A stretch of 64,000 nucleotides of DNA, from assembly GCA_023511795.1 (NCBI GenBank), contig JAIMAU010000001.1, forward strand, positions 1 through 64,000, written 5' to 3'. Positions 25,884-34,526 of this stretch are shown in pieces (the stretch's first letter is position 1; each line of letters opens with the position of its first letter). The DNA is from Armatimonadota bacterium (lineage in GTDB: Bacteria > Armatimonadota > UBA5829 > DTJY01). The notes below the pieces were generated by a model. That model had not been told where the DNA came from, did no database searches, and worked only from the letters and a program-made list of their open reading frames with translations. The position numbers and the translations under genes were made by a program.

Positions 25884-26937
25884 GCCTGTCTATAAGCGCA
25901 ATTTAATTTTACCGATTTTGTTTTTGTTTGTTTTCATGGCTGTGCCGGTTTCTGCATTTCAATTGGGCGAGGGTGTTGCTCTTCCAGTGCCGGTTCCAGG
26001 CTTGTTCAACGTGCCAAAGTGGGCGCCAGATGGAAGCGGCTTAGCATTCACAGGCGAACGCTATACTGGTTTATATTACACAGACCTGGCTGGCAACGTC
26101 TCGGTGATATCTGATGCGAAGCTTGCGGGATGGCGCTATCAATGGTCCCCCGATGGCCAAAGCTTGATATATAGGATTCGTAGCGAAGATGGGATGGGTT
26201 TGGCACTAATGCAGGCGAAAAGAGGAGAGGCTGGTTCGAAGCAGCTCACTCCTTTTCTGAACGATTTGTTTCCACCAAGATGTGGAAAGGATGGGATAAC
26301 CTATAGGTCTGGCGACGAACTCATCACATTGGACGAGGAAGGCAACGTAATCTCAGTCCACAGTTTGTCCCAAGGACGAGGTGTTATGTCGCGGGTTATG
26401 AGCGTGGCGGCAAATCTTATGCTTGGCAGAATTACGGGGGCGACTTTCACTAGTTTTGCTTGTGCGCTTTCCAGCGAGGCGGCAGATGGCAAGCCAGGAA
26501 GCGGTGTCTATGTGGATTCTGAGAGCCAGATATGGATTGTTGATGAAAATGGCAACCGTCGAAAGCTTATCGACGTTGAGGGCGAACCAGGGTACTGTCC
26601 TCCGACTGAGTCACCGCAAGGAGACAAATATTGTGTAGAGGGATATAGTGGCAACCTTTATGTAGTTGATCCAAGGGGAGGCACCCCAGTTAATTTAGGC
26701 GAGGGGCACAACCCATCATGGTCGCCGGATGGAAGATATGTAATTTTTGAGGTAACAACGGATGATGGGCATATAATTACTTCATCGGACCTCTGGATTG
26801 CTAGCATAGACGGTAGCCAAAGATTTCAGCTTACTAGTACGCCTGGCATTGAAGCGGACCCATCTTGGTCGCCCGACGGTAAGTATATTGCTTATATTTT
26901 GGACGGCAAGATTTATATTGCTCCAATTGAGCCCTAA
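25873..26937 (+). CDS. exported PD40/TolB-like beta-propeller protein, paralog A
   Basis: A 354-residue exported protein with a signal peptide (LILPILFLFVFMAVPVSAFQ) and several PD40/TolB-type propeller blades. The signature W(S/A)PDG recurs: KWAPDGSGLAFTG, QWSPDGQSLIYRI, SWSPDGRYVIFEV and SWSPDGKYIAYIL. TolB-like propellers dock other proteins in the periplasm. The ATG at 25873 overlaps the upstream stop (ATGAGAAGTGA) and has AAGGAGG 12 bases before it; an in-frame ATG at 25849 is possible but lies inside the upstream gene. A near twin lies at 28066. Confidence 0.85.
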   Translation: MRSEPVYKRNLILPILFLFVFMAVPVSAFQLGEGVALPVPVPGLFNVPKWAPDGSGLAFTGERYTGLYYTDLAGNVSVISDAKLAGWRYQWSPDGQSLIYRIRSEDGMGLALMQAKRGEAGSKQLTPFLNDLFPPRCGKDGITYRSGDELITLDEEGNVISVHSLSQGRGVMSRVMSVAANLMLGRITGATFTSFACALSSEAADGKPGSGVYVDSESQIWIVDENGNRRKLIDVEGEPGYCPPTESPQGDKYCVEGYSGNLYVVDPRGGTPVNLGEGHNPSWSPDGRYVIFEVTTDDGHIITSSDLWIASIDGSQRFQLTSTPGIEADPSWSPDGKYIAYILDGKIYIAPIEP

Positions 26938-27073
26938 GGTAAGCAGTGGTGCTAAAAGGATTAGGCTCCAATTGCTGAGAGGCAATTAGCTTAAATGCGA
27001 ACCAAACCACATGGATGTGTATAAGTTAATAAGTTACACGTATAACCTTAAGCTGAGAGGAGGGATGTAAAAG

Positions 27074-28069
27074 GTGAAAAGAGCTATCGCAATTTTTTGC
27101 ACATTGTTGCTTTGCCTCCTTTCGGCTGCATTGCTTCCAATCAGAGCCGAAGACACTGGTGCAAAAAATGAAAAGATAGAAAAGGTAGAGAATCCACCGG
27201 CTAGCGTCAACCTTGAGTACAAATTCAAGGTAGGCGAGATGCGCAGATACAACATGACGATAGACGCCTCGGGTGTTTTTGCATTGCCAAAGGGAACGAA
27301 TGAGACAGAATTTAAAACGCACACTCGGCTGACTGTTATACAACATGCAACGGCTTACCTTCAAAAAGAAGATGTTTGGAAGCTTGAATTGGACGTTCTC
27401 AGTGCAATCCTTTCAATTCCTAACTTTGGCGAAACTTTGATGACCTTCCCGCCACTCGACCTAGAAGTAGATAAATATGGGCAAGTTCGAAAAATAAAAG
27501 GAATTGAGGAGTTGAAAACCAGTGGCTTGCCGAAGGATAGAACTATAGAAAACATCCTAAGCCAGCTGAAGTTTCTTGGTTTACCACAAAAAGAACTTCA
27601 TGTCGGGGATACTTGGGAACAGGAATACCCTATTGAGGCGCTTGACCAATCGGTAACAGTGAAAACGGTCTCAAAGCTGGTTGGTTTTGAACGCGTTGAT
27701 GGGATAAATTGCGCAAAAATTGAGAGCACATTCGAAGTGCCATTTAAGTTTGAGATGAAGAAGAGTGAGGATTCTGCAACCAAAAGTTCTTCTACAAAGG
27801 AGGCGCCAAAGAGATTTCTTGTTGGCACTGAAAAAGGGGAGCATGTGACCCATTTTGCATATGAGGAAGGCAAAGTAATACGCGCGCAAGCCACTATAAC
27901 ACTTGTCGCGGATATTCAGTCAGAAGGTAGCGAGTCGGATAAGAATAATTCCACGTCTACCTTAAATAAAGAGGGTTCCGCCGAAGAGCGGCATGACCTC
28001 AACATCAAATATATTTTGGTTTCAAAATTCGATCCTGAGCTTCCCATAAATTTGGAGGAAAAAGAATGA
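27074..28069 (+). CDS. exported LEYKFK-type protein, paralog B
   Basis: A 331-residue exported protein, clearly a duplicate of the 24810 protein. It shares the same order: signal peptide (1-25), NPPASVNLEYKFKVGEMRRYN, EVDKYGQVRKIKGIEEL, GDTWEQEYPI and a Lys-rich variable insert followed by a strand-rich end. It starts with GTG 27074, 9 bases after AGGAGGG. Its stop overlaps the next start (ATGA), so translation of the two is coupled. The stronger similarity at the core than in the insert suggests the insert is a flexible linker. Function unknown. Confidence 0.75.
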   Translation: MKRAIAIFCTLLLCLLSAALLPIRAEDTGAKNEKIEKVENPPASVNLEYKFKVGEMRRYNMTIDASGVFALPKGTNETEFKTHTRLTVIQHATAYLQKEDVWKLELDVLSAILSIPNFGETLMTFPPLDLEVDKYGQVRKIKGIEELKTSGLPKDRTIENILSQLKFLGLPQKELHVGDTWEQEYPIEALDQSVTVKTVSKLVGFERVDGINCAKIESTFEVPFKFEMKKSEDSATKSSSTKEAPKRFLVGTEKGEHVTHFAYEEGKVIRAQATITLVADIQSEGSESDKNNSTSTLNKEGSAEERHDLNIKYILVSKFDPELPINLEEKE

Positions 28070-29109
28070 GAGCAATGCATGCGGTTTTAATGCTTGGTCT
28101 GGCGACTTGCTTAGTTGTACTACCTGCTAGTGCTTTTCAGCTTGGTACTGGAATCGCGCTTCCTCTGCAAGGTCAGTTTGTTAGTCCTGTTTGGTCGCCC
28201 ACCGGCGAAGGTCTTGCTTTGGCTGGAGACCGGTTTCAAGGGCTTTACTATACTGACTTGATGGGCAATCTAAAGGTAATCTCTGATGCATCGCTTTCGG
28301 GATGGAAATTCTCCTGGTCGCCTGACGGCCAGGCGCTTGCGTATAGAATGCGGCCAAGTGACGACGATGTAGCAATGGCTGCTATGGTAGCTGGCATGGA
28401 TGGGAAAGTTCAGCAGGTTTCTCCTTGGGAAAACGATTTACTACCGCCGAAGTGGGGCAAGGATGGCTTAACATATCGCTCAGGTGATGAACTTGTTACG
28501 GTTGATAAGGATGGAAATGTTAAGAGCACATACAGCCTTACGCAAGGTCGGGGGTTGTTATCGAAAATTGTAAACATCTTCGGCACATTTATGCTTATGG
28601 ATGTAACAGGGGCTACATTTGCTGCTTATGGGTCCCTTTTAAGTGTAGAACAGGCGGAAGTAAAGCCTCCAGTGGGAGTGTATGTTGATTCTGATAACCA
28701 GCTTTGGGCTATTGATGAGAACGGCAATCGCAAGAAGTTACTGGAGGGTGAGGATGAAGCAGGCTTCAACATGCCAGTGGAGTCGCCCGACGGGGATAAG
28801 TACGCGGTTGAAGGTTTTGGCGGCAAGATATACGTTGTTGATAAGAAGGGCGGATTGCCAGTTGACCTAGGTCCTGGAAGTAATCCCTCATGGTCGCCGG
28901 ATGGAAGATATTTAATTTATGAAGTTACATCTGACGATGGCCATTCCATTCTTTCGTCCGACCTGTGGGTTTCAAGTGTTGATGGGCTTGAGCGATATCA
29001 GCTTACCAACACGCCCGGGATAGAGTCATGGCCAAGCTGGTCGCCAGATGGAAAGTACATCGCTTACGTAGTTGACGGCGTTGTATATATTGCTCCAATC
29101 CAACCCTAA
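28066..29109 (+). CDS. exported PD40/TolB-like beta-propeller protein, paralog B
   Basis: A 347-residue exported protein and near twin of the 25873 protein. The signal peptide is at 1-25. Propeller blades carry VWSPTGEGLALAG, SWSPDGQALAYRM, SWSPDGRYLIYEV and SWSPDGKYIAYVV, and both twins end in an identical IAPI-x-P tail. The middle segment DKDGNVKSTYSLTQGRGLLS also matches its twin. GGAGG stands 7 bases before the ATG, which overlaps the upstream TGA. Each LEYKFK-type protein is paired with its own propeller, so the two probably form one envelope complex. Confidence 0.85.
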   Translation: MRAMHAVLMLGLATCLVVLPASAFQLGTGIALPLQGQFVSPVWSPTGEGLALAGDRFQGLYYTDLMGNLKVISDASLSGWKFSWSPDGQALAYRMRPSDDDVAMAAMVAGMDGKVQQVSPWENDLLPPKWGKDGLTYRSGDELVTVDKDGNVKSTYSLTQGRGLLSKIVNIFGTFMLMDVTGATFAAYGSLLSVEQAEVKPPVGVYVDSDNQLWAIDENGNRKKLLEGEDEAGFNMPVESPDGDKYAVEGFGGKIYVVDKKGGLPVDLGPGSNPSWSPDGRYLIYEVTSDDGHSILSSDLWVSSVDGLERYQLTNTPGIESWPSWSPDGKYIAYVVDGVVYIAPIQP

Positions 29110-29144
29110 TGGATTTGGAGCTATGCAAGCAGAGGAGGTGGTCT

Positions 29145-29153
29145 ATGAGTTAA
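29145..29153 (+). promoter_or_regulatory. minimal start-stop element ahead of amidase copy 3
   Basis: A perfect AGGAGGTG (29133-29140) is followed at ideal distance by ATG-AGT-TAA, a two-codon frame. The true gene begins 64 bases later at its own AAGGAGG. This is the fifth leader in the cluster with a strong but geneless ribosome site. Confidence 0.4.
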
Positions 29154-29216
29154 GAGAACGTATGTAGGGTACAATGTGCCTATTTTGCGGAAAACTGGAA
29201 AAGGAGGAATTTGTAA

Positions 29217-29846
29217 GTGAGAAAGGTGCTAACTATAATTTGCATGCTGGCGCTTGTGATTTGTCTTGCTTCTGGCGTCAGCGCCCACCTTACGGAGAAG
29301 AAAATCTGCATCGACCCGGGTCATGGTGGCTCGGACCCAGGCGCAGTAAGTGGTGGTTATGAAGAGGAAGACATCAACCTTGCAATTGGTAACAGGATGA
29401 ATGTTCGCTTCATTAATGATGCGGCTTCAACAAAAATGACAAGGACAAGCGATGTCTACGTTTCTCTCTCAAGCAGATGCTCAATAGCCAACACATGGGG
29501 AGCAAATAGGTTCGAGAGCACCCACTGCAATGCCTTCAGCAGCAGCACGGCTAACGGTACGGAGACCTACTGCTGCCCTGGGTGCAGCACCTACTCCTAT
29601 GACCTGCGCAACAAGGTTAACCCTGAACTCGTTTCCCATATGGGAACAGTAAATAGGGGTGTAAAGACAGCTTCGTTCACAGTGCTGACCGGGACAACGA
29701 TGCCTGCAATTCTGGGCGAGGTTGCGTTCATAACCAACACCGCCGACCGCAACAAACTCATAAGCTCGACATATCAGGATTATGCAGGCATTGCGTACCT
29801 GCATGGAACGCAGAGCCACTATGGCGTAACCCCGCACACCCATTAA
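29217..29846 (+). CDS. secreted N-acetylmuramoyl-L-alanine amidase (copy 3, no golvesin domain)
   Basis: A 209-residue exported zinc amidase, nearly the catalytic half of the 23607 protein. The signal peptide is at 1-23. Zinc ligands are His36 (IDPGHGGSDPG), Glu49 (GYEEEDINLAI) and the His of STHCNAF near 103; the catalytic Glu near 168 lies in LGEVAFITN. The Cys-rich YCCPGCS loop is kept. The protein ends just after HGTQSHYG, exactly where the golvesin-like domain would begin in its paralog, so it either lost or never gained the binding module. It starts with GTG, 9 bases after AAGGAGG. A strong terminator follows, closing the cluster. Confidence 0.93.
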   Translation: MRKVLTIICMLALVICLASGVSAHLTEKKICIDPGHGGSDPGAVSGGYEEEDINLAIGNRMNVRFINDAASTKMTRTSDVYVSLSSRCSIANTWGANRFESTHCNAFSSSTANGTETYCCPGCSTYSYDLRNKVNPELVSHMGTVNRGVKTASFTVLTGTTMPAILGEVAFITNTADRNKLISSTYQDYAGIAYLHGTQSHYGVTPHTH

Positions 29847-29867
29847 TCTAAATCTCTAGGGCTTTTG

Positions 29868-29903
29868 GTGGGCGGAGGCCACAGCCTCCGCCCACTTTTT
29901 ATT
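29868..29903 (+). terminator. Rho-independent terminator closing the secretome cluster
   Basis: GTGGGCGGAGGC/GCCTCCGCCCAC, 12-bp perfect stem, loop CACA, followed by TTTTTATT. It is the only 3' hairpin in the cluster with a proper U-tract. Confidence 0.88.
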
Positions 29904-29976
29904 GCAGGAATTGAATTTGCTTTCTCTGAAATACCCTATTGGCAAGAGTTTATGAGATTTTTAGGAGGGTTAGCCG

Positions 29977-31065
29977 ATGATTGGTCTTACAAGTCTAGCT
30001 TCCTTGCCGAGGCTGCGTGATTATACGAGCCACCGCATATCAAGTTGGGATACAACTGGCGGAAATGCCGACATGTGGCGCATTGACCCTGGCGAGAAGA
30101 GAATTCTAGCCGAAATCGAGGGACCAGCGTGCATTAAGCACATATGGATGACACTGGGCATCAAACAAGAAGATTACGTTCGCCGAATAGTGCTGCGCAT
30201 GTATTGGGATGATTGCCCAGAACCGAGCGTTGAGTGTCCAATTGGCGACTTTTTTGGCATGGGGCATGGAATGCGCAAGAACTTTGTGACCCTGCCACTT
30301 CAAATGAGTCCCCAGAATGGAAAGGGATTCAATTCTTGGTGGCCAATGCCATTTAAGAAAAAGGGAATAATTGAGGTCGAGAATCAATCGCCAGAAACAT
30401 ACAGTCATTATTTTTATATTGACTACGAAAAATATCCGTCGCAGGAAGCGGTCGAAGACCTTGCATATTTTCATGTTCAGTGGCGGCGTGAGGCTGACAC
30501 ACATGGCTGGGCGTTCGAGGAGGGTTTGAGGCGCGAAGATTATGCGGAGACTCCTCGAATGAAGCATCCGAGTGCTGAGGGCAACTATGTCATTTGCGAC
30601 GTTGAAGGCGACGGTATCTACTGCGGCGCCCATCTCGATATTGACTGCTTCCAGAGAAATCCCAACGATTGGTATGGCGAGGGAGACGATATGGTCTTCA
30701 TTGATGGCGAAAAATGGCCGCCATCGCTTCACGGAACAGGTACAGAAGATTGGTTTAACTGCGCATATTGCCCAACCCAGGAGTATAATGCGCCATATCA
30801 TGGGATTATCCTCTATAGCGGAAATGAAAATTGGCGTTGGAAAGGGAAGAACACAGTTTACCGTTACTACATAGAAGACCCCATCCGATTTAGGAAGAGC
30901 ATTTTGGTGACGATTGAGCATGGACATGCAAACAAGTTAAGCAATGACTATTCGAGCACTGCGTATTACTATCTGACTAAACCCAAGCGTGGCGGGCCTG
31001 AGCTTCCGCCAGTAGAAGAGCGCCTTCCGAGGCCAAATGAGCCTGTGTATGAAGGCAAGCGATAG
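29977..31065 (+). CDS. GH172 (DUF2961) family glycoside hydrolase-like protein
   Basis: A 362-residue cytoplasmic protein (no signal peptide) of the DUF2961 family, now GH172. Conserved features are the SSWDTTGGNADMWRI start, the jelly-roll strand GPACIKHIWMTL, PIGDFFGMGHGM, FNSWWPMPFKKK and the active-site region GTGTEDWFNCAYCPTQEYNAPYHGI with acidic residues typical of the family. GH172 enzymes act on alpha-fructofuranosyl or arabinofuranosyl linkages; the exact substrate cannot be told. AGGAGGG stands 7 bases before the ATG. It follows the cluster terminator and seems to be its own unit. Confidence 0.9.
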   Translation: MIGLTSLASLPRLRDYTSHRISSWDTTGGNADMWRIDPGEKRILAEIEGPACIKHIWMTLGIKQEDYVRRIVLRMYWDDCPEPSVECPIGDFFGMGHGMRKNFVTLPLQMSPQNGKGFNSWWPMPFKKKGIIEVENQSPETYSHYFYIDYEKYPSQEAVEDLAYFHVQWRREADTHGWAFEEGLRREDYAETPRMKHPSAEGNYVICDVEGDGIYCGAHLDIDCFQRNPNDWYGEGDDMVFIDGEKWPPSLHGTGTEDWFNCAYCPTQEYNAPYHGIILYSGNENWRWKGKNTVYRYYIEDPIRFRKSILVTIEHGHANKLSNDYSSTAYYYLTKPKRGGPELPPVEERLPRPNEPVYEGKR

Positions 31066-31335
31066 TTGAGATGAGTAGGTGAATTTCTACCTAAAAGTGT
31101 TGTGGGGCTTACGAAAGTGTCCGCGTGGACGCAATAATTAAAAGACTGCGGATTAAAGTTTTGCTAATGATTTTGGCTATGGCCAGCATACCAGCGGTGT
31201 GCGAGATATGACAAATCTATGCAAGAGGTTTTTTGCCAGTGGTGCTGGTTCATTTTAAAAAACTTTGCTGCTATTCGCTTGGACCGTGTATCCTTAGAAT
31301 GTATGCAAATTTTGTTGGATCTAGCTTTGAGTCAT

Positions 31336-32388
31336 TTAAACCGGCTTAAGGCTATTAAGTATATCGCTGATGCTTACGTCAGCACCGGCAACAACGGTAT
31401 CGGCGGCGCCATAGTAAATGCTTAAGGTGTCGCCCCTTGTTAGTGCTCCACATGTGAAAACCACGTTTGGCATGAAGCCTTGTGTTTCATAGGGCGCCTC
31501 CGGACGCATGATAGGCTCGATACTTTTTGCAAGAATCTTATACGGTTTGTCAAGATCTAGGAGGAGCGCTCCAAGGCAATAATAATGGTTTTCGGTTGCC
31601 GCATGATATATTTCTAGCCAACCGTGCTCTGTTCGAATGGGTATGGCTCCACCGCCTACACGTCCGCTGTCCCAGCTGCCGCGCTGCACGCCAAGAAGGA
31701 AGCGATGATCTCCCCAATGGAGAAGATCGTGTGAGTGCGCGAGCCAAATATTTGGCGTGCCGATATATCGCGGCACAGGTCTGTGTAGCGCAACATACTT
31801 GCCGCCAATTTTTTCTGGAAAAATACAGACGTCTAAGTTCTCAGGGCAGAATATTATGCCTTTCTTTTCGAAATGTTCGAAGTCCTGAGTGACCGCCAAG
31901 CTTGTGCATATTCCTGTTGGAGAGACGCTTTTATAGGCAATGTAGTATAAGCCATCAATTTCTGTAATTCTTGGGTCTTCTACACCGTAAACTTCTGAAG
32001 GCCGATCTGGAAAAATTGCAGGCTTGGCATCCGCCGTAAAGCGCCTGCCGTCTTTGCTTCTTGCAATGCGAAGATGCGATATTGTTGTTAGAAACACTTG
32101 CTCCGAGGTGCGGATGACCCGCGGGTCCGAAAAATCCGCGTTCGGATCGTTGCGGTTGAACTCGAGAATCTCAATACATGTGCTTTCGTCCTCGCATTTC
32201 AGAGTTGGTACGCGAACGGTATTTTCGTCTCCAACTGCACGCTCGGCGACTCTCAGCAGAAGTATTATCTCATCTTTATACTCCGCCACGCCCGCGTTGA
32301 ATGCGCACGCAACTTCAAAATCAGACCTCGATGGAGGCACGTCTTTGGGTGTGATTAATGGGTTTTCTGGATAACGCACAATTTTCAT
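31336..32388 (-). CDS. GH130-family mannosyl phosphorylase/hydrolase-like protein
   Basis: A 350-residue five-bladed beta-propeller enzyme of the GH130 (DUF377) type. It shows the ENPLITP start, AFNAGV with the conserved Asn, an SRD-like FEVACAF strand, VEDPRITEIDGLYYIAY with the family's Asp pair and the WLAHSHDLLHWGDH segment. GH130 enzymes phosphorolyse or hydrolyse beta-mannosides, working on oligosaccharides in the cytoplasm; there is no signal peptide. It is followed on the same strand by nothing and preceded by the signal peptidase gene. The start at 32388 has only a weak ribosome site. Confidence 0.9.
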   Translation of the reverse strand: MKIVRYPENPLITPKDVPPSRSDFEVACAFNAGVAEYKDEIILLLRVAERAVGDENTVRVPTLKCEDESTCIEILEFNRNDPNADFSDPRVIRTSEQVFLTTISHLRIARSKDGRRFTADAKPAIFPDRPSEVYGVEDPRITEIDGLYYIAYKSVSPTGICTSLAVTQDFEHFEKKGIIFCPENLDVCIFPEKIGGKYVALHRPVPRYIGTPNIWLAHSHDLLHWGDHRFLLGVQRGSWDSGRVGGGAIPIRTEHGWLEIYHAATENHYYCLGALLLDLDKPYKILAKSIEPIMRPEAPYETQGFMPNVVFTCGALTRGDTLSIYYGAADTVVAGADVSISDILNSLKPV

Positions 32389-32477
32389 TGCAGTTGCAAC
32401 ATAGTCCTTGGGAATAATGAACGAATGGGATTATACCATGATTTGAAGGATTCATACAGGGGATATCCGCAAGAATG

Positions 32478-33104
32478 TTACGTGCGCGAATTTTCCGCCG
32501 TTATTTGTTCGCGCCCAATTAGTGAAGGAATCTTTCTCGTTGTTGGCAGGAGCACTCGGCCAATGATCTTTTCCGTCTCGACGGGACCGAAGTATCGGCT
32601 GTCAAGTGAAAGCCCCTGAGCATCTCCGACAACATAGACACAGCCCTGCGGTACACGCACTTTCTTGAATTTTACTACATTTGGAAGCTTGCCATAAAGT
32701 TCTTGAAGCTGGTCTAATTCTGAAGTTGGAATAACATACCTGGTATGCAACGGACTGTTATCCTTGGGGTATTCAAGAAGCCATAATATTTCGCCTGGGC
32801 TGCCAACTACGCGCTTGACGCACATTTCCCCGTTCCATTCGAAGACAACTACGTCGCCTTTTGCCGGCGGGTAATGCTTATAGGAACGTATTTCCATAAG
32901 AAACGGATGGTTGGGCTTGAGTGACGGCATCATCGAATCCCCGACAACAATGCCAAATCGGTAGGGCGACATGCGCCATCCAATTGCTACCAAACCAAGC
33001 ATGGCAACTACTGCGATGAGCCGGACGTTTCCCGTTTTGTTGTTCTCACATGCCAGGCGAAAGCTTGATGACCGCAAGACGTCTGGTTTGTACTCACAGG
33101 CCAT
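32478..33104 (-). CDS. lepB: signal peptidase I
   Basis: A 208-residue membrane protease of family S26. A transmembrane segment (about 27-45, LIAVVAMLGLVAIGW) anchors it. The catalytic Ser lies in GDSMMPSLKP (near residue 56) and the catalytic Lys in MCVKRVVGSPGE (near 97). The box E signature GDAQGLSLDSRYFGPV (usually GDN-x-xxSxDSR) is near 168. It cuts signal peptides from exported proteins, which are abundant in this window. AGAGGTG stands before the ATG. Its position next to the secretome cluster may be chance. Confidence 0.93.
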   Translation of the reverse strand: MACEYKPDVLRSSSFRLACENNKTGNVRLIAVVAMLGLVAIGWRMSPYRFGIVVGDSMMPSLKPNHPFLMEIRSYKHYPPAKGDVVVFEWNGEMCVKRVVGSPGEILWLLEYPKDNSPLHTRYVIPTSELDQLQELYGKLPNVVKFKKVRVPQGCVYVVGDAQGLSLDSRYFGPVETEKIIGRVLLPTTRKIPSLIGREQITAENSRT

Positions 33105-33215
33105 GATTTCACCTCTGCGCCTGGGGGTTCACGTTTTGTATCTTCATGAACCTTAGACGATTAAGGAAGTCTTACGGTTTCATCATTCCATAAAAAAATT
33201 ACAATTTTCCAAACA

Positions 33216-33244
33216 TTGACACCGATGAGCAGCACTGGTATAGT
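33216..33244 (+). promoter_or_regulatory. sigma-70-type promoter for the M20 peptidase gene
   Basis: TTGACA (33216-33221), 17-bp spacer, TATAGT (33239-33244), 53 bases before the start codon at 33297. Confidence 0.7.
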
Positions 33245-33296
33245 TTTCAAGGTGGTGACCCATTAAGCGCCATCGTTTTGAGGAAGAACTAGCCTT

Positions 33297-34526
33297 ATGG
33301 ATGCAAAAATATCCTCTTTAATTGACCAATGGTCGAATAATGCAACAAGCCTTCTTGCCAATCTCATTTCCTTCCGAAGTACGGTGGGCAATGAGGGCGA
33401 GGTTCAGAGGTTCCTTGCTGATTATATTTGCGAACTTGGTTTCGAGCCTCGCCTTGTCCCAATACATCCAGGCATTGAGATGGACCCCGATTATACGCTA
33501 GTGCCAAATCACAAGGGTTATGAAGGCCGCGCAAATCTCGTTTTCACACTTCCCGGCAATGGCAAAGGGAAAAGTATTATCTTAAACACTCATGTGGATG
33601 TGGTTCCTGGGCCAGACGAGCTTTTTAGCCCACGAGTTGAGAATGGCGTTATTTATGGGCGCGGTGCTGTTGACGCAAAAGGCCATGTAGCTACAATCAT
33701 TCAGGCTCTAGTAGCTCTTAGAGATGCCGGTGTAAGGCTTAGCGGCGATGTGATGGTTCAGTTTGTAATCGAGGAAGAGGCAGGTGGCAATGGTGCACTT
33801 TCGGTAATTCTTGATGGTATGAGGGCTGATGGCGTGGTTGTAATGGAATCAACCGATTTCGGCGTAAGGCCAGCTGGACGCGGGGCAGTATGGTTCAAGC
33901 TTGCCATCGAAGGCAGATCCACTCATATGGGGCGTTGGCGCGATGGCGTGAATGCGATTGAGAAAATGATGGATGCGATTCGCGTGCTCCAAAAATACGA
34001 ACAAAAGCTTGTGGCTGAATCCGGGGGCGATCCTTTGTTTCCCGATACAGAGGCAAATGTCAAAGTAAATATCGGCACAATCCAGGGTGGCGAGTGGCCT
34101 TCTATGGTGGCAGGCAATTGTGTGATAGAAGGCGGTGTCGGTTTCCTGCCTAATAAACGATTAGCAGATATCAAGGCGGAGGTCAAAGCTGCGCTCGAAG
34201 CAGGCGTTGATGATTGGACTCGCAACCACTATACCCTTGAGTTCACGCGCCTTCATAACGAGGCTTACCGCATGCCACCAGACCACCCGCTGGCGCAGGA
34301 GCTTTACAAATCAGCAATTTCATTGGGCGCAAAGTCCGATGTTACAGGAATGACGGCATCGTGCGATGCGCGCCTTTTCTGGCATAGAGGTGGTATGCCC
34401 ACGGTTGTATTCGGACCAGGAAAGTTTCCTTACGCCCATGCGCTCGACGAACAAATCACAATAGATGAGATAGCGCTTGGTGCGAAGATCTTGGCAGATT
34501 TTCTTATTCGCTGGTGTGGAACCTAG
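33297..34526 (+). CDS. M20 family metallopeptidase (ArgE/DapE/ACY1-type deacylase)
   Basis: A 409-residue cytoplasmic zinc deacylase. The metal-binding motifs are ILNTHVDVVPGPDE (His and Asp), GRGAVDAKGHVA (bridging Asp), FVIEEEAGGNG (catalytic Glu pair) and a C-terminal FGPGKFPYAHALDEQI with the last His. A dimerisation lid domain fills about 190-310. Such enzymes remove acyl groups from amino acids or cut small peptides. The substrate cannot be fixed: neither arginine nor lysine biosynthesis genes are adjacent. It has its own promoter at 33216. Confidence 0.93.
   Translation: MDAKISSLIDQWSNNATSLLANLISFRSTVGNEGEVQRFLADYICELGFEPRLVPIHPGIEMDPDYTLVPNHKGYEGRANLVFTLPGNGKGKSIILNTHVDVVPGPDELFSPRVENGVIYGRGAVDAKGHVATIIQALVALRDAGVRLSGDVMVQFVIEEEAGGNGALSVILDGMRADGVVVMESTDFGVRPAGRGAVWFKLAIEGRSTHMGRWRDGVNAIEKMMDAIRVLQKYEQKLVAESGGDPLFPDTEANVKVNIGTIQGGEWPSMVAGNCVIEGGVGFLPNKRLADIKAEVKAALEAGVDDWTRNHYTLEFTRLHNEAYRMPPDHPLAQELYKSAISLGAKSDVTGMTASCDARLFWHRGGMPTVVFGPGKFPYAHALDEQITIDEIALGAKILADFLIRWCGT

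Noticed and set aside
29174-29362. 62-codon plus-strand frame starting MCLFCGKLEK
   Set aside because: It overlaps the amidase start and ribosome site in another frame; the CxxC is not backed by any further domain feature.
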